NCBI RefSeq assembly: GCF_000247695.1
Contig: NW_004624854.1
Span: 1,780,315-1,844,314 of the forward strand
Source: Heterocephalus glaber
Lineage: Eukaryota; Chordata; Mammalia; Rodentia; Bathyergidae
DNA: 64,000 bases
Reading direction: 5' to 3'
In this document: positions 48,382-58,554 of the stretch, piece after piece
Position numbering within the stretch: the first letter of the stretch is position 1
Layout: every line of letters begins with the position of its first letter
Translations under genes and position numbers: made by a program
The notes under the pieces: model-generated
Database searches by the model: none
Told to the model about the DNA's origin: nothing
Seen by the model: only the letters and a program-made list of their open reading frames with translations

Positions 48382-50399
48382 CGACGATGACGACAATGAT
48401 GCTGGTGACCAAAACCATGCATCATGCAAGGCAGGAGCTGCAGTGCCCCAACACTGAGCCAGGTCAGCAGTTGTTTGTGTAGAATGATGTATTAATCCAT
48501 TCTAGGAGACTGAATAATCAAATTGCAGCTAAAGCAGAGGAAGATGTTTAAATTTGTTCAAAATGATGAATAATAGGAACCTCCTCTTAGTAACTTTGAT
48601 TTCTAAACTCTTGTATCCTGTAGTCAGTAAAACTTTACTAAGCCTTTGATTTGGACTCCAGGCCTGTTCATTCTAACCACACCCCTTTCAGTCACTTCAA
48701 ATTCTGGCAAAAAGCTGTGCCTCTACATTAAAAATGGAATTTTCCAAATCTTGCCATTGATATTAAGAATCAAGATGAGCAGAAGGAGTAAAACAAAACA
48801 ATACAAAAACATGAAGTAGGGGAAGACTATGAATATAATTGACATCTAATCACTGATACGCCCTAGTATGTAGGTGCTCCATAAATAATTTTTCTTTCAA
48901 AACTTGTGGTACACTACACCTAAAAATGACAGGATTAGCACACTAATTATCAATTAAGAAAATCTAAAGCACACAGCTAATTAGTACCACACTCAAGTTT
49001 GTGAGAGTGACTGTACTTTAATCCACTCCTGACAAGTTCACAGATGACAGTGTAAGTAATCCTCATTTTAAATTTCTTCTGAGAGAAATAATCACACCAA
49101 ACTCACTTCATCTACTTGAAGGTAAAGCTAAGACATACTTTTAACTGAGGAAATAACAATCACTTCAAAGACTTCCTTTCAGCCATGTTCACTGCAGGCC
49201 TTGACTCGTGCAGAAAGTTCAGTAATTATCAGTGAGTCTCCAATAGAGTTCAAGCATCCACAGATCTACTTTTCCGTCAATGCAAATTTGTGATTGATTA
49301 AAATATTACATAACTCTGGTTTGTTCATATTTGTGTCAACTCTTTTTACAGAGGGAATCCTACAAAACGTGATCAAAATACCTATCAGACACATGGTGTG
49401 TATAAAAGTAATTCTGTTCCTACAGAAAGAAGAGGTCCTGGAGGTGAAGCTCAATTTAGCAGGTACCATAATACCGGAGCAAAATGACCCAAACGGACTG
49501 CAACCTTCATGTTCCAGGTGGCCCAGGCCTTGTTAGTCAAGATTCGGTAATGTCTACATGTAGAAGGATGGCAGTTTTAATTGTCAGGTAAATTTTGAAA
49601 CTTGAATGCAGATACAAAAATTTGGTTGCTATTCTTTTTTAGCAGAAATAATTTTGTTACCACTTTTAACAGAATCTCAATACAGAACACCTTTGGGGAA
49701 GGAGGGAGGCAGACATGAAGAAAATGAAGAAAATAGAAAGTCTTGGCAGAAGTGATGCAAGGAACGGGTCATAAAGGAACATTTTTATTCTATTAAAATA
49801 CTATTTTAGGGTATCTAAAACATTTACAACTTGCAATTTACATTCCTTTCTCAATAAAATATTTAAAAGGTAGTTTTATCCAAGTGATTAAATTACATGC
49901 ATCAAATCATCATGCTAATTTTAGAGAGTTAAAACAGAGCTAGAGACGCCCAAAAGACAGTATGTTACTAAGATTACAAGCTTTTATTAAAATACTTCAG
50001 AACCTTCATCTAAAAGTAAAAGACTTGTTTGGGGATGAGTAATCACAGTGCTTTATTGCATTTTTAAAAGTTAGGTTTATACAGTGAGTATTGCTTTATA
50101 AAATATTACATACTATTAGGCAAAGGAAAGTTACTTAGGACTGGGAAGCAGTGCTAATTCTTAATAAGTTACATGTGTTCCATCTGCAAAGTTGTCTGGA
50201 GTTACTGATTTACACACAATTCATTAAATAATAGATTTTTTTATAAGATAGATATCCTAATCAAAGATGGCTAAAGAAAGCAGTAAAAACGTGAGAAGAT
50301 TTCCACAGATCAACTAGGCAACTTTATGCAAAACTGAATATTATTTTGGGATATTTTAAGAAAAAGATAATGCATGTGATAAACACTTTCCAAATCCTG
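46791..50399. other. unique AT-rich sequence with a (GAT)n repeat
   Basis: No gene seen. Short frames at 49,266-49,536 lie on opposite strands over the same bases and match nothing. Confidence 0.45.
48336..48402. repeat. (ATG)n trinucleotide repeat
   Basis: Roughly 15 uninterrupted ATG/GAT units followed by a part with GAC variants (GACGACGATGACGAC). On the minus strand this reads as an isoleucine run in one frame, which explains a spurious frame at 48,224-48,418. Confidence 0.95.
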
Positions 50400-50755
50400 T
50401 GTATACACAGTGGAGTTGTGTATACTAGTTGGTTATAAAGAAGGATAAAGTTGAATCATTTTCAGCAAAATGGGTGCAGCTTGAGACCATAATGTTAAGT
50501 GAAATAGACACAAGGTGCTTAAATATTGCACGCTCTCCCTTATATGAGGAACCCAAAGTATAAACAATTTAAAGAGGAAAATCAAAGCTGGATGACAGGA
50601 AAGAGGGAGACAGACTTTGTAGAGATGGGAGCGGAAGGCAGCAGTGGAGGTTAGAGGAGGGTCATAGGACTAAGATGCTACATTTCCCGGCACCCCTTCC
50701 CAAGGTGAGTGCAATTGTCATGTATTTCAGCCTGTACTAAGAAAAAAGAAACTGA
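50400..50755 (+). mobile_element. L1 LINE 3' end, diverged
   Basis: 'ATACACAGTGGAGTTGTGTA', 'TTATAAAGAAGGATAAAGTT', 'AAAATGGGTGCAGCTTGAGA' and 'ATAATGTTAAGTGAAATAGA' are the end of ORF2. 'CACGCTCTCCCTTATATGAG' and a purine-rich 3' UTR follow, with a short A-rich end. 5'-truncated. Confidence 0.82.
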
Positions 50756-51320
50756 AAAATATTTATAATTCAGAAGGGAAGAAATCCAAAGTGAAAGTGT
50801 GTTTTCCCGAAATTAAAACCATTGTCATTTAAGGTTTGTTTGTAGACAACATTCAACACATAGACACAACATTAACTGGAGTCTAATTTTCTCGTTTATG
50901 TTGTAAAATATCTTGATCACATAAATTTCAGTGCTTATATCTGAGCAAATAAATATTATAAAGCACTGTGCTACCAAGTGAATAAAATAAATTATATTAA
51001 GAAAAGTCTATTTGACAGGAACCCAGAAAATTATGTAAAAATAGATTGCTGAATGCAAACTTAAATATTAGCTGGTCAATGAAAATTCGGTGTGGTATAA
51101 TTCTGCAAATATCTGGAGTCTAATCGTCAGGTGCAAATGGGCAGTCTTCTTTTTATCATTGTTTTTCTGAGGTAGGAACAATATTGGCTAAAGCAGCCCT
51201 AGCCATTAATAATAAACCTCAGCACTTAGTGGTTTACATGCTAGCAGTCTGTTTCTTGGGAATGTGACAGCACCAGTTTAGGCGCTCCTGGTCAGCGTCA
51301 GTTTGGAAATGTAACCATTC
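50756..51320. other. unique sequence, no gene seen
   Basis: Nothing recognised. Confidence 0.5.
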
Positions 51321-51510
51321 AGGCTGAGCATGGTGACAGAGACGTGTGATCCCAGCATCTGGGAGGCCGAGGCAGGAGGAACACAAATTCAAGCTCACCC
51401 TGGGAAATTCAGTGACTTACAGAGATTTGGCCTCAAAGTAAAGAAGTAAGAGTTGGGGATATAGCTCAGTGGAAAGGGCCTGGATTCGATTTCCAGTACT
51501 GGAAAAGAAG
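51321..51510 (+). mobile_element. B1-ID dimeric SINE
   Basis: A B1 monomer ('AGGCTGAGCATGGTGACAGA', 'GATCCCAGCATCTGGGAGGC', 'GAGGCAGGAGGAACACAAAT') joined to an ID half ('GTTGGGGATATAGCTCAGTG', 'GGATTCGATTTCCAGTACTG'). The ID half lacks about 20 bp between the A and B boxes. Dimers of this type (B1-dID) are described from non-murid rodents such as dormice and squirrels, which supports the suggested host group. Confidence 0.88.
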
Positions 51511-51639
51511 AAGGGAGTTGGGGTGGAGAAAAGGAAGGGGAAGGACAAGAAGAGGAAATGGAAGAGGAGGAGGAGGAAGAGAAAGACCTTTTTGAGGGCC
51601 CAGAGCCCTGTGACTATGTAGGAGGCCTGGGACAGAGAG
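51511..51639. repeat. purine-rich low-complexity tract
   Basis: (GGA/GAA)-rich sequence after the SINE tail, probably expanded from it. Up to about 51,590 it is almost free of C and T. Confidence 0.75.
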
Positions 51640-51890
51640 AGAGACGCAGTGAATCCGCGCGGGCTCCTGCGCTGACCCAGCTCCAAGGAGCCTCGCGCAC
51701 CTGCCCACTGCTGAGGATCTGGACAGTCAGCTGGGCTGGGCGGGGCTCGCGGTGTCGGGGCCTTGTCTGGGGTTGACTGCAGCTTGGCAGCCTCATGGCT
51801 GAGCTGGCGTGTCCTTCAGTGACATGTCTGCAGCTGTGACGGGAAGGGACGTCGCGGACACTTCATCAGGCGCCAGACGCAGCGACCAAG
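51640..51890. promoter_or_regulatory. CpG-island-like segment, candidate promoter
   Basis: I count about 19 CpG dinucleotides between 51,645 and 51,884, close to the number expected from base composition, whereas the rest of the window is strongly CpG-depleted. A GC box 'GGGCGGGGC' (Sp1-type) lies at 51,738-51,746. No matching coding exon is recognised beside it. A short plus-strand frame at 51,964-52,200 begins just downstream but runs into the next SINE. It could be the promoter of an unannotated non-coding RNA, a retrocopy of a GC-rich 5' UTR, or an unmethylated enhancer. Confidence 0.5.
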
Positions 51891-52104
51891 AAGGGTTAGG
51901 ACTGCATGCAGGGCGTAGACAGCAGCAGAGGTGGGAATGGCTGGGAGTGGGAGCTGCTAACTGGTGCTTCAGCGAAAGCTGCTAGCAAGAAGAGGCTTTG
52001 GACCAAATGAAGAGGTTTTAAAACTTAAAGAATCAAGGTGTCAAGCTCTGGAAGGGAAGTGTTGCGGATGCAAGAATCTAATTCGAGCAGAGACTGACCT
52101 TTTG

Positions 52105-52287
52105 CTTTGTTTTTTGTGCCCCCCCCCCCCCCCGGTACTGGGGATTGAACCTGGGGCCTTGGCACTGAGCTACATCCTGCACACCCGTCCCTGTCCCTAA
52201 CAGGGTCTCCCTAGCTGGCTGAACTGCTCAGACTGCTCGGATTCCCATCTTCTGACCTCAGCCTCCCGGAGTGCTGGGATTGGCGGA
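52105..52287 (-). mobile_element. B1-ID dimeric SINE, minus strand
   Basis: Read reversed: B1 head and body ('CTCAGCCTCCCGGAGTGCTG', 'AGGGTCTCCCTAGCTGGCTG' on the plus strand) joined to an ID half ('GGTACTGGGGATTGAACCTG', 'CACTGAGCTACATCCTGC'). A run of 15 C (52,119-52,133) sits where the tail should be, preceded by a T-rich stretch. It has the opposite orientation to the dimer at 51,321. Confidence 0.88.
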
Positions 52288-52849
52288 GAACTAACTGGTT
52301 TTATGCCTAGTTTAGCACTCAGAAAATTGATGATGAAAACAGCTGCTCACGCTGGTCAGAGGGTGCTGAGGAGGAGTAAGGAAAGGAAATGGGTAAGACC
52401 AGATGGCAAGAGCAGAGTGGGAGAGAGCCGGGTCAGGACGCCGGAGCAGGCAGGGCCTCCTCCTGTTAGTCTGCAACCAGGTTTCAGCCTGGGAAGGCCA
52501 GCGTTGTCTCTGTCTTACAGCAGCAAGACAGGACTTGCTGTTTGCAAAGAGAGTAGGCTAAGACGCTTGGGTCTCTATGCATAACTGGAATCCAAGTTAA
52601 TGTTGTCTCTATTTTGAGGAGTTTCGTGATGTCATGGTAGCTAACTTGATCAGGTTCCTTGTCAAGGTGGTCAGGGGAAGGCTCCAGGCTCCAAGCTTTA
52701 GGGCTGAGTCTGCCTACAAGGGGTAGATGAGCGACCTTTGTTCTTGCAAATGTTGTTGTTTTGTAAAACTGCATTTATAGCTTTACTTAGCACAACAGGA
52801 GCCTAATCTTCAGGATTTAGATATTGATGCATTTTAAAAAGAATTGTTT
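52288..52849. other. unique sequence, no gene seen
   Basis: A 93-codon plus-strand frame (52,303-52,584) overlaps a minus-strand frame and has no recognisable domain. Confidence 0.45.
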
Positions 52850-52947
52850 GCCGGGGATTTAGCTCAGTGGTTCCACCGCCTGCCTTACAAGCGCAAGGAC
52901 TTGAGTTCGATCCCCCGCACCAAAAAAAAAAAGTGTTACAGCTAAAG
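52850..52947 (+). mobile_element. ID SINE
   Basis: 'GCCGGGGATTTAGCTCAGTG', 'GCCTGCCTTACAAGCGCAAG' and 'GAGTTCGATCCCCCGCACC', then an A tail. Target duplication 'AGAATTGTTT' at 52,840-52,849 and 52,948-52,957, perfect. Confidence 0.95.
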
Positions 52948-53390
52948 AGAATTGTTTCACTTTTTGGTGTTCTATGTGATGGGATCTGGGAGTTTCAGCT
53001 GAATATAAAGGCTTCAAGCCATGTTTGGCCAGGCAATATTTGACCTTCTTGTTTAAATGACTTTTAAGGATATTGAAAACTCCCTGAGACAGTTGCTTTG
53101 CAAATAATGTGTTTTTAAGAGATGCTACCAAGTTCAAAGAAAATTGTTTCAGATTGTCTTTCCCTGTATATTTACAACATTCTAAGGAACATATTTTATT
53201 CCCTCTACATTTTAACATCTCTGAAATAAGAATGTATCTCCTCATCATTATATATATAGTACAACTAAAGATATTTTCTCTTTTATTCATGGGACACAGA
53301 ATAATGATATTTCTTATAGTGAATGCTGCCTTAGATTGAAAAAAAATTGAGTATGTTTTTAGTGAAAAATGGTGCACTTCAAAAAAAACC

Positions 53391-53532
53391 TTTTTTTTGG
53401 AGACAGGGTCTCACTATGTAGTTTAGCTGATCTTGAACTCACTCTGTAGCCCAGGCTGCCTTGAAGTCTCAGTGATCCTCCTGCCTCAGCCTCCCCAGTG
53501 CTGGGATTACAGGTGTGTATCACTATGCCTGG
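53391..53532 (-). mobile_element. B1 SINE, minus strand
   Basis: Poly-T, then 'GGAGACAGGGTCTCACTATG', 'GCCCAGGCTGCCTTGAAGTC', 'CCTCCTGCCTCAGCCTCCCC' and 'AGTGCTGGGATTACAGGTGT': a well-preserved full-length B1 in reverse. Confidence 0.95.
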
Positions 53533-53556
53533 TCCTTGTGAAAAATCTTAAACTAC

Positions 53557-53652
53557 GGGCTGGGGATTTAGCTCAGTGGTTCTGTCACCTGCCTCGAAAG
53601 CACAAGGTCCTGAATTCGATCCTCAGTACCAAAAACCAAAAAAACAAAAATA
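53557..53652 (+). mobile_element. ID SINE
   Basis: 'GGGCTGGGGATTTAGCTCAG', 'ACCTGCCTCGAAAGCACAAG' and 'GAATTCGATCCTCAGTACC', then an A-rich tail. Target duplication 'AAAAATCTTAA' at 53,541-53,551 and 53,653-53,663. Only 24 bp separate it from the B1 before it. Confidence 0.95.
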
Positions 53653-53663
53653 AAAAATCTTAA

Positions 53664-55607
53664 GTTACAACATGGTTACACACTAGACTTATGAACATTT
53701 CTATTGTTTAAATATTAAAGATTTTTTAATTAGCAGGTCTTTCTTTTGTTTTCTTTTAGTATTTTGTATATGGAAAGACTAGAAATCATTTAGTAGAACA
53801 CTGTCATTTTATACAGTAGAAAGTTTGCTTGATATAAAAATAGAATGACTACAGTTTTTCAGCTCTGTTAGTTTCATTTAGTTCAGCATTTTAATATAAA
53901 ATGATAGAGAATAAATTGAATGTTATTAGCTAGATATCATCTTAGAAACCTTCAAAATTATGCTTAACAGACAGATTAATTAAATCTATAGAAGTGTAAT
54001 GATTTGTCAAAAACTGTACACTAGGTCAAAGGTGGATCCATTTTTCTGGTGAGGCCAATGTTTTAATTCCATAAAAATGTGGTGGCCTTTGGTGGGAACA
54101 TCCTGGAAAACTCATGGGCAAAAAACAGCGGTGCCTGTGTCCATGAGCTTAATTCCTTGTGTAGTTCTGGGTGGGATGACCACAGTCATGTTCCTTACCC
54201 GATGTGGAGTTTGCAAACAGAAGCAAAATTAAGCCAAATGCTCTGTTGGCAAACAGAATTCATGAACTGAGGCACTACTCTATCAGTGAAAATGCACCTG
54301 TACCTTCAGAGAATAGAATTCTTTCATGTATATGCCACGAAATATTGATATCTATTGGGATTTTGATAGACCTGAAAAAGTCAATTTATGGGATCAAATA
54401 TATTTATCAAATAATGAAGTTTTAAAATTTAATTTACAACCATTACTTTCTCCCTGAGGACAGTTTTTTATATATATATAAAAGAGAAGAAATCATTTCA
54501 TATTTAATTTCCAAACATTGAACTATGGAACTTATAATTTACATTTAAAATTTTTGCAGTGTTGCTTTTCTGCTATTGTTTTTGGTGTCCTGACTGTGAT
54601 TTTTACCCTCAAATTCTATTAAATCCACTAAATATTGAGAGATTACAGTAGCTTAGTCGAAATCAACATGTTCTTTACTCATTTTCTTACACATTACTTG
54701 GACAAATCTAGATTTGTCCTCTGAGTAGCAGAAGAGTTCTCCAAAAAGTGCATTTCAGGAGCATGCAGATGTCTCTTGTCCCACTGAATCACCATCTATT
54801 TGTCCCTGGTACCCAGGGGCTCCCATGAAAGAAGATCCATGCGTAGGCGCTAACACTCAGATCACGCTGTCTCCTGTGAATGCATTTTGAATACATTACC
54901 TCCCTCGTGTCAAATGGTTGCCATTTCCCTTAATAACATCATCAGAATGACTCTCCTGTGTCTCCAGCGGTGGGTGGTGAATATCCTGTACCCCGTTTTA
55001 GTGACTGCCCCCCCATACACATCCAAATTTACCACAGATAAAAAAGATCGGCGACAACATCATTATTCCTTGCTGAATTTATCAAATGCAGGCATAACCT
55101 GAAGTCTGCTTTCATGTAGATAGCTTATCCTAGGGGCTTCATTCCTAACTCTAGCAAACTTTTATCAAGAGTTGTAAGGTTTCTGTGTGTCTATCCTTCA
55201 TCAAGTTCCCTTGCTCAGCCTCCAGGGCCTTCAGAGCCCTTGCAGCAGAGTCTGTGATGCCCTCCTTCCTCCAGGCCCAGTGGTGGAGCCTGGCCAGGGG
55301 CCCACAGCTGCTGCTCCTGTCAGATTTCCTGTGTGGGAGCTGGGGGGGCAGAGGTCAGGCTTGGCAGGGCCAGGCAGGGCCAGGCCTGGAGGCCTCTGTG
55401 GCAGTTTGTGGCTGGCGCCCTGGGCCAATGCACAACAAGTGACCACAGGCTCTCGGGGTATCTTCATGGAACGTGGACTCAAGTTTAGATTTCTGACCAC
55501 TAATGATGTTACTTTGGACTATGAAAATGTGAATTTCTTGAATTTTAGCTAAGATTAGGATGTTTTTAGAAACAGTTATATTATGAAATGTAATTGATAC
55601 TTAAGTG
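53664..55607. other. unique sequence, no gene seen
   Basis: A GC-rich patch at 55,270-55,430 contains short repeats of GGCCAGGC. Three overlapping frames (55,185-55,552) there, on both strands, are probably composition effects. Confidence 0.45.
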
Positions 55608-55623
55608 CAGTTATGTTCTTTAA

Positions 55624-55715
55624 GGGCCGGGGATTTAGCTCAGTGGTTCTGCCACCTGCTTTGCAAGCACAAGGTCCAGAGTTCGATCCCTGATACAAAA
55701 AAAAAAATGCTCTCA
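55624..55715 (+). mobile_element. ID SINE with 16-bp target duplication
   Basis: 'GGCCGGGGATTTAGCTCAGT', 'CTGCTTTGCAAGCACAAGGT' and 'AGAGTTCGATCCCTGATAC', then an A run. Flanked by 'CAGTTATGTTCTTTAA' and 'CAGTTATGTTCCTTAA' (one mismatch). Confidence 0.95.
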
Positions 55716-55731
55716 CAGTTATGTTCCTTAA

Positions 55732-56244
55732 TACTGACGTTGCAGAGTAAAATTAACCATATTCAGAAATTTTATGCAAAACACAAAACTGGGCAATTTG
55801 TGTCTTCTTATGTTTGCTAAAGTAAGGATATCTCATATAAAACAAATAATTATAGATGATAATGCAAGTGTGGTTGACGTTGACTTCTGACTTTGTTTTC
55901 CACAATGTTTTCATCTCATGAGTTTGGTTAGTTTTCAGGTTTTGGTAACATAGCTACTGGAGGGAACAGTGCTGATTTTTCTGAGATTTTAAATGATTGA
56001 GAAATTCAGTGCTTGGGAAAGATACGCATGTTCCGTACGTTTGACTTTTATTTGAATTCAGGACTCCGTTGGTGATTTTAGAGCAAAAATGCTTTCCTGT
56101 GTCTCTCAGTTGATGTCTGCAGGAACAATGAGAGAGGGCATAGGGCATGAAGTGGCTAACTGGCCTGGCAGATGGCCATAGAAACGACCACCTGCTTACT
56201 GGAAGTTATCTTTTGTGAAACCTCTGCAGGTGTAGAGCAATTAT
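55732..56244. other. unique sequence, no gene seen
   Basis: Nothing recognised. Confidence 0.5.
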
Positions 56245-56254
56245 TTTTAGGAAC

Positions 56255-56779
56255 TTACTTACATGCTTTCACTGGAAAGCCCCTAGACCCCATGAACCCT
56301 AGCTCACCCTAGCAAGAGCTCACCCTAGCAACAGTTTATCCCAGCAACAGTTCATCCCAGCAACAAAGGCGAAAGCCCTGATTGGCCTACAGTACACCAA
56401 TTAATGAAGACCCCGTAACCTTAGCTCAGCCCCGACCAGCTGACCCCTCTAACTATGGGCAGAGTAGACACCAGGATGAGCGGCTCATTCATGCTCTCTC
56501 TGCTGCATTTGTCTTCACTTTTACCTTCTTATAAATAAATCTCTGCTTCGCACTGCTTTCATTTCTGACCCCGTCATTCTGGGCCAGACGATCTGACTTC
56601 CTCATTCTCCGCTTGGAGGATCTTCAGCTTTGAGTCAGGCTTGCTCCATTTCCGCATTCCTCACCAAAGTGAGGGCGCAAACCCAGGAAGGTGGCAGGTC
56701 TTTTCACGGGAAGACCCTTAGCCTCTGAGACCCTTGCCCGGCCCTGCATGTCCAACGTGTGACATGTGATGATGCTTCA
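56255..56779 (+). mobile_element. LTR-like element with promoter and poly(A) motifs
   Basis: GC-richer than its surroundings. It holds four tandem 16-bp units (56,301-56,364), ATTGG and CCAAT motifs (56,381 and 56,397), and 'CTTATAAATAAATCTCTGCT', which contains a TATA-like box (56,530) overlapping AATAAA (56,534). This is the layout of an endogenous retrovirus LTR on the plus strand. The 10-bp repeat 'TTTTAGGAAC' (56,245-56,254 and 56,780-56,789) flanks it. No canonical TG...CA ends fit this repeat, so boundaries and family remain open. No retroviral gene follows. Confidence 0.6.
56301..56364 (+). repeat. four tandem 16-bp units
   Basis: 'AGCTCACCCTAGCAAG', 'AGCTCACCCTAGCAAC', 'AGTTTATCCCAGCAAC', 'AGTTCATCCCAGCAAC'. 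They sit upstream of the TATA-like box, where LTRs often carry enhancer repeats. Confidence 0.93.
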
Positions 56780-56789
56780 TTTTAGGAAC

Positions 56790-57487
56790 AAGAAAGGTCT
56801 TGCAGGAAACTAATTAATTGGATTAGAAAAATGTAGAAGACAAAATATATGCTTGTTTTGCAATCGTGTTTCCCTCTCTTTCTCCTACCTACTTGCGCTG
56901 GGAGACAGTTTAATTAGCCACCCGAGTGCTGCAACCTACCTCCTAGAATCTGCACCGAAAAGGTCATGCCTAAACAGGGCAGAAGGTGGGCTGATGTGAA
57001 TCTCATTCTAAAAATGTCAAGAGACATTTCCCCATTCTCATAATTGTTCCTCAACATATTTTCTTTGTGAAAGATTTATTACCAATATAGAACACATTAA
57101 CAACAAAATATGATAAAACGTTCAAAAATTTAGGACCCAAACTATTCATTTGCCAAACTTAAAATTGAACATACTAAAAACACCCTCTTTAGATGATTGT
57201 CCCTTGTTTTCATATGTTTTCCATGCTCAAATTACTGCTCATTCTGCACTGGTGTATAGAATAAAAGACCGGCTTATTCTCCAAATCTTCTTAATTCTAA
57301 TACCTACAGAATCATGTAATTGTGAGGGATCTCTAATATTCACCTGTTCAATTCATATTTTCTGTTCCGTATGGTTTGATTTAAATTAGCTCAAGGTTTC
57401 TGGTAACATTTTAAAACCCACATGGAAAGGATGAACAAAAAATTGTAGAAAACAATTCCTGATATTCTAGTCCAACTTCATGGGCTG
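56790..57487. other. unique sequence, no gene seen
   Basis: Nothing recognised. Confidence 0.5.
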
Positions 57488-57492
57488 CTTAG

Positions 57493-57927
57493 TGTTAGGT
57501 ATTTCAGAGCCCCCACAGAGCAAGCCCCCTCCTCTCCTTTCCCGCTGCCCCACTCCGGCCACAAGGAATAGGGAACTTCCACATAGCTAAGGCCTGACCT
57601 CCCTTTGTTTGTGACTCTCTGCCTAGTTAAGGTCTTTCTGCTCCATGGTTTCGTGGTCAGATGTTCCAGTAAGATAGGGGCTTCCCGAAAGCGGTCACTC
57701 CATCCCCCCTGAACAAAACCTGTTGCTACATATCCCAGCCCCAATCCCCCACCCCCACCAATGGACTAGTGCTCTCCCTCCTGCAAGATCCCTATATAAG
57801 CTTCCAGCTCAGCCCATGCAGTTGCTGGTCTCCATTCTGTGAGTCAGCCCTGCAGGCTGCAGACTGCTGCCCCAATAAAGCTTGCTTGAACGTCCGTGTG
57901 TGCCCCGTTTCTTCGGAGACTCTCTCA
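57493..57927 (+). mobile_element. solo LTR of an endogenous retrovirus, exact ends
   Basis: A 435-bp unit beginning TGTTAGGTA and ending CTCTCTCA, with the 5-bp duplication CTTAG on both sides (57,488-57,492 and 57,928-57,932). Inside are a CCAAT box (57,758), a TATA box 'CTATATAAGC' (57,792-57,801) and AATAAA (57,874-57,879), spaced as in the U3-R part of gammaretrovirus-like (ERV1) LTRs. No primer-binding site or viral gene follows, so this is the solo LTR left by recombination. Confidence 0.85.
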
Positions 57928-57932
57928 CTTAG

Positions 57933-58554
57933 TTAATGACAACCAGAAAATAAGGAGAATTATAACAAGTCGGAGAGGGGGAGAGAGAGTAGGGAGGGAG
58001 GAGGGAGTAGAGAGAGAGACATGGTCTCATAGCCACCTCCACCTCCTCCTCCCTGTGCAGCTCTGCTTAGTGTCCTCATGGGCTAGTCTTCCTCTGAAAG
58101 CCCTAGCTCTGGGGACAGTTGAGATCTCAGCCATAGCAGATGGACACCCAAGCCACAGAGAACAAAGGGACGCAGTAAGTCTGGCTCCAAATGTTGGGGA
58201 AAGAACCTCAGGCCTTTTGGTTGCCTGGAGCCTGGGCGATTCTGGCAGCTCTCTTGAAGCCCTTCTGAGAATGAGATCACAGAGAAGAAGCAAAGGAAAG
58301 AAGCAGAGAAACCCGAAAGTCCTCAACCACTCCTCTTTCCACCAAATGAATTTTTACTAATTATGTTCATAAACTATGGAGGAAGACCCTGGTCATAAAA
58401 GTCCCCATAGAAAACAATTCTGCCATTCAAATAAACTTTGCTTTGCATGAGTTTGAAAAGTAAATTTAAATTCTGATTTCCTAACTAAGCTGAAGGGAGG
58501 TTGTTTACATTTATTTTGTGCTTTCAGTTTTGTGGTGCTGATAGGACACTGCTC
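57933..58554. other. purine-rich tract and unique sequence
   Basis: (GGGA/GAGA)-rich at 57,970-58,020. A 154-codon plus-strand frame (57,896-58,360) begins inside the LTR and is antisense to two other frames; I regard it as accidental. Confidence 0.45.

Noticed and set aside
52859..53377. 172-codon frame on the minus strand
   Set aside because: Its end lies in an ID SINE and the rest matches nothing; chance frame.
55187..55552. 121-codon frame in a GC-rich patch
   Set aside because: Overlapping frames on both strands point to a composition effect.
57896..58360. 154-codon open frame on the plus strand
   Set aside because: Starts inside the solo LTR, runs through a purine-rich tract and is overlapped by two antisense frames.
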